A stretch of 26,462 bases of DNA from Cyanobacteria bacterium HKST-UBA02. GTDB lineage: Bacteria; Cyanobacteriota; Vampirovibrionia; Obscuribacterales; Obscuribacteraceae. The stretch lies in NCBI GenBank assembly GCA_020431945.1, contig JAGQHH010000136.1, positions 1-26,462 of the forward strand, in the 5' to 3' direction. The notes beneath the pieces were generated by a model. It ran no database searches. It was not told the origin of the DNA and worked only from the letters and a program-made list of their open reading frames with translations. Position numbers and translations under genes: made by a program. Positions 15,081-22,204 of the stretch are shown piece after piece. The first letter of the stretch is position 1; each line of letters starts with the position of its first letter.

Positions 15081-17171
15081 TCAGCGCAGATCGATATAGT
15101 CTTCCCAGTCTCCTTTTGGGGCTTCGAATCGGCATTCGAGAGGCTTTCTCCAGCGCTTCTCATAGGCTTTCTTGAAGACTTCGAGTTGGGTTTCCGTAAT
15201 CCCCTTGCATTTCTCGATATTTATTTGAACAAGATGTGGCGATTCGAGCAGGTGCATCAACACATTCGAATCGAGGGAGCAGCTCTCCAGCACCAGACCG
15301 GCCACGGATGAGCCTGCCAGAGCGTCCAGATCCGCTGATTCAAGAGGCTTATGTTTTAGTTTCAGTAGATTGAGCTTCTTTATAGCTGCTATGGATTTGA
15401 TGTCGTCGTGATCGAATTCGTCGGCGTTGATCGTCAGGTTCATGAGCGCTTTCCACTTCCCGATCGCCTCGGCAGCGTCTTTTCGAGCCCTGTCGACAAG
15501 CAAGGAGCGCACTTGATTGTCCGAGAAGAAACGCAATTCTTTTTTGCCCACGGGCAGATGAATCAGGCATATGTCCGGGGCCTTCGAACTGGCGATTCCT
15601 TTGACAGCCTGCTCTGGCTCTAGATGTTCGATCTGGACCGAGAGATAGACCAGCTTTTTGAGACTCTTCAGATTTTCGAGTCCTGCGGCGGAGACCATGC
15701 GCAGGTCTCGGAGAATCAGCCCGCTCAGATCCAGCTTTTCGCAGATTGTTCTCATCCCTCTGTCGGTGACCGGGCAATCGTATAGCTCCAGGGACTCGAA
15801 GGGCTTGAAAGTCGAGATCGTCTCCATTGCGTTGTCGTCGATATTCTTATTGCGAATCAGGCAGAGCCCCTTGAGTCCTGGTATGCCTTGCAGGCTGGCG
15901 AGACTCGATGCATCGAATCTGGTGTCTTCGAGAGTCAGGTGTGTCAGGGGCAATCTGGCGATTCGCTCGAGACCCAGAGGGGTAACTTTGTTCGCCTTGA
16001 TCTTCAGATGTTCCAGAGGAGGACACTTCAGGCGGTCGATATCCTTATCGGTGGCGTCCTCTTTGAGAAGACCTATCGTACCGTCCGACGATATCTCGAC
16101 TTCGTCCTCTTTGTCGGGCTTGATATCTGTGGCGTTAAACTCGCTGATGGTCACGTCCCTTTGTGGCGGCGGCGCTGTCTTGCTGGGGGTGAGTCCGTTA
16201 TAGACCGGTATTGCAAGAACCGCAAGGACAACCAGGCAGAGTCCGGCAAGAATAAAACCGGTCAAACGCCGACTTGTACCTTTTGACGGCGCCAGGTCCT
16301 CGCCCGGCTCGGATTCGGCGGTATAGTCTTCTCCGGGAGGCTTATCGATCAGTTCTTTGAGCCTGCCTTTCAGGGTGTTCATGTTGGCGGGCCGGTCATG
16401 CGGATCCTTTGCGAGGCACTGCATAATCAGGCTCTCCAGACCAGCTCCTGTCTCTCCGGATTCGAGGGACAGGGGCGTCGGTGTCTCGTTGCGGTGCATC
16501 ATCATCGTCTCCACCGCGGTTCCGCCGCGAAATGGAGGCGCGCCGGCAAGACACTCATACATCAGGCAGCCCAGGCTGTAGATGTCCGAGCGCTCATCGA
16601 CGGAAGCTGCGCTTGCCTGCTCCGGGCTCATATAGAGGGGGCTGCCGATATTGGCCCCTGAGATTGTCAGCCTGTCGTCGCTTTCTATCAGGCGGGCGAT
16701 GCCGAAGTCGACGATTTTGACGACGGGGTCTCCGTTGTCTTCTTCCGCCAGCATGATATTGGACGGCTTGATGTCCCGGTGCAGGACGCCATTGCTGTGG
16801 GCGTGAGCGAGACCGGCAGCGGTTCCCTCGAAAACCGGCAAGGCCTCGTTTAGAGAAAGTGCACCATTTTGCTTGATCAGATCCGCCAGGGATTTGCCCT
16901 GCACGAGCTCCATCACCAGATAGAGCTTGCCGTCTGCCGAGCCGAAATCGAGCACTCGGGCGACGTTCTGGTGATTGAGCCGGCCGGCGGCCCGGGCTTC
17001 TCGTTGAAAGCGCAGGACCGTGGCATTGCCGGGAGTTTCGTCTTGCAATAGTTTGATGGCGACGTCGATATCGCGATCCGGATCGTGCGCCCTGAATACG
17101 GTGCTCATGCCGCCGCTTCCGAGACGACCGAGGACGCGATATTTCCCGATGGTTTCCGGTTGCGACGGCAT
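15081..17171 (-). CDS. PknB-like receptor Ser/Thr kinase with leucine-rich-repeat extracellular domain
   Basis: 696 residues. The kinase domain covers about 9-270: GRLGSGGMSTVFRA, ATP lysine K40 (VAIKLL), catalytic loop HRDIKPSN (131-138), DFG at 155-157, SPEQ, all canonical. One membrane span lies at 304-323 (FILAGLCLVVLAVLAIP). Outside the membrane about 350 residues carry degenerate leucine-rich repeats (LTHLTLEDTRFD, LKGLCLIRNKNID, FESLELYDCPVTD, LSGLILRDLRMVS) where related kinases often have PASTA or other sensor domains. The start at 17171 is chosen because the kinase fold begins right after it and it lies 16 bases after the stop of the TPR gene; the ribosome site is weak. Probably co-transcribed with the secreted TPR gene. 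Unlike the four other kinases here it has every catalytic motif. Confidence 0.92.
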   Translation of the reverse strand: MPSQPETIGKYRVLGRLGSGGMSTVFRAHDPDRDIDVAIKLLQDETPGNATVLRFQREARAAGRLNHQNVARVLDFGSADGKLYLVMELVQGKSLADLIKQNGALSLNEALPVFEGTAAGLAHAHSNGVLHRDIKPSNIMLAEEDNGDPVVKIVDFGIARLIESDDRLTISGANIGSPLYMSPEQASAASVDERSDIYSLGCLMYECLAGAPPFRGGTAVETMMMHRNETPTPLSLESGETGAGLESLIMQCLAKDPHDRPANMNTLKGRLKELIDKPPGEDYTAESEPGEDLAPSKGTSRRLTGFILAGLCLVVLAVLAIPVYNGLTPSKTAPPPQRDVTISEFNATDIKPDKEDEVEISSDGTIGLLKEDATDKDIDRLKCPPLEHLKIKANKVTPLGLERIARLPLTHLTLEDTRFDASSLASLQGIPGLKGLCLIRNKNIDDNAMETISTFKPFESLELYDCPVTDRGMRTICEKLDLSGLILRDLRMVSAAGLENLKSLKKLVYLSVQIEHLEPEQAVKGIASSKAPDICLIHLPVGKKELRFFSDNQVRSLLVDRARKDAAEAIGKWKALMNLTINADEFDHDDIKSIAAIKKLNLLKLKHKPLESADLDALAGSSVAGLVLESCSLDSNVLMHLLESPHLVQINIEKCKGITETQLEVFKKAYEKRWRKPLECRFEAPKGDWEDYIDLR

Positions 17172-17187
17172 TATAATGACCGCTCTT

Positions 17188-18102
17188 CTACTTTTTCTTC
17201 TTCTTCGTGACCCTGATCTTGCCCATGTCTTTGGCAGCAAGATTACCCTGACCGAGCTTGGTATAGATCTTGGCTCTCAGCTTGTAGAGGCTGTCGATCT
17301 TATACCCTCTGAATTCTCTGATGCCGTCGGTGATATCCTTGAGGGCTTTCTCCGTGTCGCCATAGTCGAAATAGACATTGGCCCGGCGCTCCAGAGCACG
17401 CCAGTCCGCCGGGTCCCTGTCGATGATGCGGCTGTAGTCCTTGATCGCATCCGGTCCCCTTTTCACTTGCTGGTAGCAATAGGCCCGGCGCATGAGCATC
17501 TCGTAGGAATCCGAATCCTCTTCCATGGCTTTGCTGTAGTCTTCGATGGCCTGGTCGTATTTGCGGATCTTGTAATAAGTGTCTGCCCGCTGTCTGAAAG
17601 TCTTCGGGTCTTTCTTGATATTGAGGGCCTCGGTGAGATTGTCGATGACGTCCGTGCTGACGCCGATGAGATTGAAGCACTTGGCGCGCTTCAAGTAGAT
17701 GTCGTATTTGTTCTTGCTGCCTTTATTCAGGGCCTGACTCAGATCCCTGAGGGCTTTTTCAAATTGCCCGATAGCTATGAAGACGTCTGCCCGGAGCTCA
17801 TAGGGCTCGGGTTTCTTGGTCTCGAGCTCGATTGCCTTGTTGGCGTTGAAAAGGGCCGCCGGATACTGCATCAGGTGATAAAAGGACATCCCACGCCAGT
17901 AATAGCCCAGATACTCTTTCGGATTCTTCTTGATATAGGCGTCGCAACGGCCTCTGACTTTGTCGTAGAGTCTCTTCTCGAACATATCCTGGACATTGTC
18001 CAGGGTCGGGGCAGGAGCGTCGGAGGCTCCCGGGGCCGGAGCCCCCCAGCCAAGGAGAAGCAGAACGGTCAGAGCAGTGGCGGTCTTTGATTGGCGGCTC
18101 AT
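17188..18102 (-). CDS. Secreted TPR protein
   Basis: 304 residues. A signal peptide (TATALTVLLLLGWGAPAPGA) has a likely cleavage near residue 26. Six or more TPR units follow, for example YLGYYWRGMSFYHLMQYPAALFNANKAIEL, EPYELRADVFIAIGQFEKALRDLSQAL, KTFRQRADTYYKIRKYDQAIEDYSKAM and RALERRANVYFDYGDTEKALKDI. The C-terminus ends in a run of lysines. TPR solenoids bind other proteins; being exported, this one may sit beside the extracellular LRR part of the kinase encoded 16 bases downstream. That partnership is inference. The ATG at 18102 has no strong ribosome site. The gene follows the TadE-like gene after a 41-base gap and may belong to the same transcript. Confidence 0.85.
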   Translation of the reverse strand: MSRQSKTATALTVLLLLGWGAPAPGASDAPAPTLDNVQDMFEKRLYDKVRGRCDAYIKKNPKEYLGYYWRGMSFYHLMQYPAALFNANKAIELETKKPEPYELRADVFIAIGQFEKALRDLSQALNKGSKNKYDIYLKRAKCFNLIGVSTDVIDNLTEALNIKKDPKTFRQRADTYYKIRKYDQAIEDYSKAMEEDSDSYEMLMRRAYCYQQVKRGPDAIKDYSRIIDRDPADWRALERRANVYFDYGDTEKALKDITDGIREFRGYKIDSLYKLRAKIYTKLGQGNLAAKDMGKIRVTKKKKK

Positions 18103-18143
18103 GGTGCTTCGCTGAGTCGATTCCAGACGGATATTGTCTCACA

Positions 18144-18815
18144 TTATCTGGAGAGATGACGCGTCCGGTCATGGGGATCGCGGACCGTACCCCAGTAGGT
18201 TCCCCACCAGTACCAGGTCGGGGGCTTGCCTGGAACATCGCCGATCTCGCCGGTATAAGGACCGGAGTCGGTACCCGTGTCTGGTGTTCCTGTATCTGGA
18301 GTGCCCGTGCCTGCGGCTGTGCCGAGAGCTACCCCGATTGGACCGGCATAGTCCGGATTTTCCATGGGAGACTCGGAAGCGATTGTGAAGGTCAGAGGAC
18401 CGTTGAGACCCGGGATCTTCGCGATCGGAAATGGAATCGGCAGGAAGGGGCTGGTGGTCATCGTGGTAGCGACCCGAACGATTTTGTCGCCGCCTGCACC
18501 TTCACGGTAGGTGATGCTGGTGCCGGGATAGCCGACAATTTTCACGAACTGACCCATACCGCCAAGCCACTGATCTGGCAGACCTTTGCATATGATCCCG
18601 CCGGCATCGGCTGCGTCGGCGGCTCTTACCAGGCTGGCCTCTCTGGTCTGGTTGGAGTTCAGCACTCCGGCCATGCCGTAGCTCACGGCAACACTGAGAA
18701 GATCGACCATAGGGAAGAAGAAGCAGAGTAGCAGGATTCCCATTCCCACTGCGAATTCGGAGAGTTGCGAGGCTCTGCGCCGGCGCGATTTCAGTGTGTG
18801 TGCTTTTGCTTTCAT
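18144..18815 (-). CDS. TadE-like pseudopilin
   Basis: 223 residues. A basic leader (KSRRRRA) precedes SQLSEFAVGMGILLLCFFFPMVDLLS, a long hydrophobic helix with a Glu near its start, the pattern of TadE/TadG pseudopilins of Flp pilus systems. The exported part of about 170 residues has no recognised domain and contains a short repeat (GTPDTGTPDTGTDSGP) before an aromatic C-terminal region rich in Trp and Tyr (PTWYWWGTYWG). The start is ATG at 18815, with GGAGG eight bases upstream; the longer frame reaching 18869 has no support. With the CpaB-like gene it suggests that the cell has a Tad system with dispersed parts. The TadE call rests on the N-terminus only. Confidence 0.65.
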   Translation of the reverse strand: MKAKAHTLKSRRRRASQLSEFAVGMGILLLCFFFPMVDLLSVAVSYGMAGVLNSNQTREASLVRAADAADAGGIICKGLPDQWLGGMGQFVKIVGYPGTSITYREGAGGDKIVRVATTMTTSPFLPIPFPIAKIPGLNGPLTFTIASESPMENPDYAGPIGVALGTAAGTGTPDTGTPDTGTDSGPYTGEIGDVPGKPPTWYWWGTYWGTVRDPHDRTRHLSR

Positions 18816-18937
18816 CGACTCCCCCTCCGAGAGCCTTCCACTACTAATATATAGAGTGGAAACCCGCATGGGGAGAGGGAAACCTTCCGGTATCCTTCTA
18901 TCGATTTAGATCGGCCGATAGTTCAGGGAACTGATCT

Positions 18938-20293
18938 TTAGATAGAGCGCGCTTGCGATTCCGAGGTGGCGAGCCCTTTTTGAAGGATTCCCATCCACTT
19001 GCCGGTGACTTTTCCAGCCGGTGCTTCTTTGGCCAGCTTGATGGCTTCCCGGTAATGCTCTGTGGCTTGCCTGGCCAGGGCGACTGCCCTGGTGGAATTC
19101 TTCTCTACTTTTTCTTTATAGCCGAGTCTCTCGTAGCTCATGGCCAGATAGGATTCGACATTGACCAGCCAGGGCACGAGCTCCTGGTTGTCGGCTTTCT
19201 CCCGGGCGAGGATCTTGAGAGCGACTTCTCCGTATTTGATGGCAGCCGGGTCGTTGCCCAGGGCGAAAAGAACATTGTTCAATCTGACCAGATACTTGGC
19301 GAGCTCGAGACTTCCCGGGCCTGCTTTGGCTGCCGCCGGGAGATTGGCGAGCAGGAGCTCTTTTGCTTTCTCCGAATCGGTGAGCTTCAACTCTTTTGCC
19401 TTATCGAAGGCATCGCTGGGGAAGGCTGCGCTCTTATCCGGAGAGCCTTCCAGATAAGCTTTCTCGAAGGACTGGAGGAGCAATTCGTTGTTCTTTTTGA
19501 TGATCGTGCTGTTGGGATGCTTTGGAAAGCGAGCTGCCAACGACTCGGCTTGCTCGGCATAGTCGAAGGCCTGGTCGAATTTTTCCTGCCTGGCTGCGAT
19601 CAGGGCGAGATTGTTGAGGTCGGTGGCGACGGTCAGGCTCTCTGCTCCAAATTCTTTTTTGTCCAGCTCCAGAGCGCGCTGGCAGACCTTCTCCGCTTCA
19701 TCGTATTTGCCTTCCATGTCGTAAGACCGGGCGAGGTTGCGGAGATCGTCGCTGATTCTGGGATCGTCTTTGCCGTATTCTTTCTCGTTGATGGTGAGAG
19801 CCCGGTGATAGAGCTCGCTGGCTTTCTCGTATTCTTTTTGATTGAGCTTGGCCAGGGCGACATTGTAGAGATCGTTGACGAGACCGGGGTTGTTTTTGCC
19901 CAGGGTCTTTTCGTCGATAGTGAGAGCTTTCTCGTAGAGAGAGCCGGCTTCTTCGATTTTTCCCTGCTTCTCATAAATCAGAGCGAGACAGTTGAGACCG
20001 GCAGCCAGTCTGGAGTCTTTCACTCCTTCCTGCTTGGCCATGGACACTGCTTCATCGATTTTCTTTTCGGCGTCCTCGAACTCACCGCGAGAGATGGCTT
20101 GATTGGCCAGCCCCCAGGACTCGTCCCAGGCAGTGCCTTCTTTCAGCACTGTCTTGGCCTCGGGCTTTTCGCCTTCTTTGCTCACCAGCTGTTGAGCAAT
20201 CATCGACTGTGTGATGATGACACCGACCAGCACCACCAGAAGAGTGATGATGATGATTTTGCCGTTTTTCCAGATTGGCTGTTTTGTCGACAT
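18938..20293 (-). CDS. Membrane-anchored TPR protein (kinesin-light-chain type repeats)
   Basis: 451 residues. An N-terminal anchor at about 15-35 (IIIITLLVVLVGVIITQSMIA) is followed by TPR units of the 42-residue kinesin-light-chain type: LAAGLNCLALIYEKQGKIEEAGSLYEKAL, LVNDLYNVALAKLNQKEYEKASELYHRAL, ISDDLRNLARSYDMEGKYDEAEKVCQRAL, VATDLNNLALIAARQEKFDQAFDYAEQAE. The second half is helical with weaker repeats. It is likely to be outside the cytoplasm and to serve as a scaffold. The start at 20293 is preceded by GAGG ten bases away, and the anchor then falls where expected. A promoter-like TTTACT-17-TATCAT lies upstream. No link to a particular pathway can be read from the sequence. Confidence 0.87.
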   Translation of the reverse strand: MSTKQPIWKNGKIIIITLLVVLVGVIITQSMIAQQLVSKEGEKPEAKTVLKEGTAWDESWGLANQAISRGEFEDAEKKIDEAVSMAKQEGVKDSRLAAGLNCLALIYEKQGKIEEAGSLYEKALTIDEKTLGKNNPGLVNDLYNVALAKLNQKEYEKASELYHRALTINEKEYGKDDPRISDDLRNLARSYDMEGKYDEAEKVCQRALELDKKEFGAESLTVATDLNNLALIAARQEKFDQAFDYAEQAESLAARFPKHPNSTIIKKNNELLLQSFEKAYLEGSPDKSAAFPSDAFDKAKELKLTDSEKAKELLLANLPAAAKAGPGSLELAKYLVRLNNVLFALGNDPAAIKYGEVALKILAREKADNQELVPWLVNVESYLAMSYERLGYKEKVEKNSTRAVALARQATEHYREAIKLAKEAPAGKVTGKWMGILQKGLATSESQARSI

Positions 20294-20340
20294 GATCTCG
20301 ATCCCTCGAAGTTCGACTCCGGTTGCTTGTGTTCTTGAGG

Positions 20341-20369
20341 ATGATAGTCTCTTGAAAGGCTGTAGTAAA
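20341..20369 (-). promoter_or_regulatory. Candidate promoter of the membrane TPR gene
   Basis: On the minus strand TTTACT (20364-20369), 17 bases, TATCAT (20341-20346), about 48 bases before the ATG. Moderate match. Confidence 0.35.
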
Positions 20370-20386
20370 GAAAGATGCCTGCCTGG

Positions 20387-20403
20387 AACCGGCATTGCCG
20401 GTT
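20387..20403 (-). terminator. Hairpin after mscL
   Basis: AACCGGC-ATT-GCCGGTT is a perfect 7-bp stem with a 3-base loop, 19 bases after the mscL stop. It is followed only by a T/C-rich stretch (CTTTCTTT) further on. Confidence 0.5.
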
Positions 20404-20422
20404 GGCAAGCGCTGGCTTTCCC

Positions 20423-20854
20423 TCAGGCGCGGGCCTTGAGAAGATCGCGAATTTCTGAGAGAAGAACTTCCTGCCTGGGTGGTTCCTCCGGGTTAACCGC
20501 TTCCTTTGCCGCATCGCGCTCGCGTTTGAGACCGTTCAGGACTTTCACCAGGGCAAACACCGCCATGGAGACGATAAGAAAGCTGACCACTTGATTCAGG
20601 AAGACGCCATAGTTGATTGTCGCGGCTCCGGCTTGTTTGGCGGCGGCGAGAGAGGCGAACTCGCCGCTTCCCAGATTGATGAAGAGGTTGGTGAAATCGA
20701 CGTTGCCCATGACCTTGCCTATAGGAGGCATGATTATGTCTTCGACCAGAGAATTGACGATTTTGCCGAAGGCGACCCCGACGATCATGCCGACTGCCAT
20801 GTCCATGGCATTGCCTTTGATGGCGAACTCTTTGAACTCGGACACTATGCTCAT
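20423..20854 (-). CDS. mscL: Large-conductance mechanosensitive channel MscL
   Basis: 143 residues, the usual length. An inner-membrane homopentamer that opens under membrane tension to release solutes after osmotic downshock. The N-terminal helix [41 protein letters not shown] is the family hallmark with the small-residue packing pattern of the pore-lining TM1. The second span, about residues 75-95, is [20 protein letters not shown]. The C-terminal helix ([13 protein letters not shown]) forms the cytoplasmic bundle. The start at 20854 has AGGAG seven bases upstream; the longer frame to 20896 is not supported. An extended -10 (TTGCTAAAAT) lies at 20887-20895 and a hairpin follows the gene, so it is probably a single-gene unit. 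Confidence 0.97.
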   Translation of the reverse strand: MSIVSEFKEFAIKGNAMDMAVGMIVGVAFGKIVNSLVEDIIMPPIGKVMGNVDFTNLFINLGSGEFASLAAAKQAGAATINYGVFLNQVVSFLIVSMAVFALVKVLNGLKRERDAAKEAVNPEEPPRQEVLLSEIRDLLKARA

Positions 20855-20886
20855 GCTTGCTCTCCTGTTTTTTTGCGCGGTTAGAG

Positions 20887-20895
20887 ATTTTAGCA
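20887..20895 (-). promoter_or_regulatory. Extended -10 promoter element of mscL
   Basis: The minus strand reads TTGCTAAAAT, an extended -10 about 33 bases before the ATG. The -35 region is poor. It matches the element before the M3 peptidase in nine of ten bases. Confidence 0.45.
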
Positions 20896-20977
20896 AGTCA
20901 CGATATCGTTATCTGGATGTCATATATCTGAGTTGTTACCAGAGTACTTTGAGTCGTTTTTTGAGGAACAATCGCGG

Positions 20978-22204
20978 ATGCGTCCAGCAAAGCGTACACA
21001 AAATTCCCTGCCTTTCGGGCAGATTCTCATCGAGCTGGGCTGGATCGAGGCCGGCGAGCTCGATCTGTCATTGCGCCTTTCCACCGAGTCGGGGCAGCCT
21101 CTCGGGCGCCTCTTGATGGAGCGCGGCTTGCTTTCCGGTTTCGAGTTGCAAAACCTGATCGAGGCTCAGGCCCTCCTGCGTGATGGAATTCTCGAGATCG
21201 CCGCCCTTCGTCCGTCCATGGAGTTCGCTTCCTGGTGCGGAGTCAGCCTGGAGAGCGCTCTGCTCTTCCTCAATCCGGGCTTCTCCGAGATTGTGCCGGA
21301 TGACCGCCGGCGGCTCGGCCAGATTCTCATCCAGACAGGCTATATCGAGCCCCCGGCTCTCGAAGACGCGCTTGTCGCATGCCGCAGCACCGGATTGCAG
21401 GTCGGGCGTATACTGGTCCTGCGCAATCTGCTTGAAGAAAGCGTTTTGAATGCCGCCCTTCAGGCTCAGTCTCTTCTTCATCAGGGAGTCGTCGATCTCG
21501 ACCAGGTCCTGAGCAGTCTCAGGGTCTTGCGTCTGGGTCTGCATAGCCAGGCCATCGAGTCGGATGCGGTGCTGCCCCTGGGCGAGCTGGTCATGCATGC
21601 CGGTCTCGTATCCGAGCGGCACATCGAAGATGCGCTCGAGGTCTCGTCCCTGAACGGGCAACCCCTGGGGCAGGTGCTTCTCATTTTCGCGCTTCTCTCG
21701 GACAGCCTCCTCAATGCTGCTCTCGAGCTTCAATGCCGGGTCAAGGCAGGCCAGCTGACGGCATCGATGGCGGTGCGCGCTCTCAGTCAGATCTTCTCGC
21801 GAAACTGTACGATAAACGAGGCTCTTGCCTGTATCGAAAGCAATAGCGAAGTGAGTCTCTCGGTATCGACATTTTTGCAGTTGACCGGGCTGTTCAAAGG
21901 ATGTCTTCGCGAGATCAGACATATCGAGCTGACTACCGGCTTCTCCCGGGAGCAGCTTCCACAGCTTGCCAGCATGGTGGATGGCGATTCTCTGCGGTCA
22001 GCCACCAGATGTACTTATCTTATTCGCCAGTCGATTCTCACCCTGGAGCAGGGGCTGCTGGCTTTCCACTATAGCTTCCTTTCGGGTACGGATATCGATC
22101 TGTTTCTTTTGAGAGCCGGCTGGGTTTCACCGCGTACTCTCAAGGCAATCGCCCGGAGCCCGGTTTGCCAGAATACCGAGCGGAGCTTCGTCCCGGCTGC
22201 CTGA
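20978..22204 (+). CDS. Stand-alone protein of three MshEN/GspE_N-like repeats
   Basis: 408 residues, soluble. Three repeats of about 60 residues, each made of two half-motifs of the LGxxL...G.(I/L)....L...L type: PFGQILIELGWIEAGELDLSL with PLGRLLMERGLLSGFELQNLI; RLGQILIQTGYIEPPALEDAL with QVGRILVLRNLLEESVLNAAL; PLGELVMHAGLVSERHIEDAL with PLGQVLLIFALLSDSLLNAAL. These match the N-terminal domain of GspE/PilB-type ATPases, of which the MshEN subtype binds cyclic di-GMP through this doubled motif. No ATPase domain follows; the last 130 residues are helical and unrecognised. The ATG at 20978 is chosen because of TTGAGGAA upstream; a TTG at 20933 is also in frame. It is divergent from mscL and its stop abuts that of the convergent kinase. 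Confidence 0.78.
   Translation: MRPAKRTQNSLPFGQILIELGWIEAGELDLSLRLSTESGQPLGRLLMERGLLSGFELQNLIEAQALLRDGILEIAALRPSMEFASWCGVSLESALLFLNPGFSEIVPDDRRRLGQILIQTGYIEPPALEDALVACRSTGLQVGRILVLRNLLEESVLNAALQAQSLLHQGVVDLDQVLSSLRVLRLGLHSQAIESDAVLPLGELVMHAGLVSERHIEDALEVSSLNGQPLGQVLLIFALLSDSLLNAALELQCRVKAGQLTASMAVRALSQIFSRNCTINEALACIESNSEVSLSVSTFLQLTGLFKGCLREIRHIELTTGFSREQLPQLASMVDGDSLRSATRCTYLIRQSILTLEQGLLAFHYSFLSGTDIDLFLLRAGWVSPRTLKAIARSPVCQNTERSFVPAA

Noticed and set aside
14900..15163. 87-codon minus-strand frame in the gap between the LRR kinase and the CpaB-like gene
   Set aside because: It overlaps the end of the kinase, has no clear ribosome site and no recognisable content; the gap (14857-15080) otherwise shows only a weak TATTAT element.
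18953..20338. Open frame of 461 codons on the plus strand
   Set aside because: Antisense to the membrane TPR gene, whose repeats and anchor are clear.
20933..20977. TTG start for the MshEN-like protein
   Set aside because: The ATG at 20978 has GAGGAA at a suitable distance; the TTG start has no ribosome site. It cannot be fully excluded.
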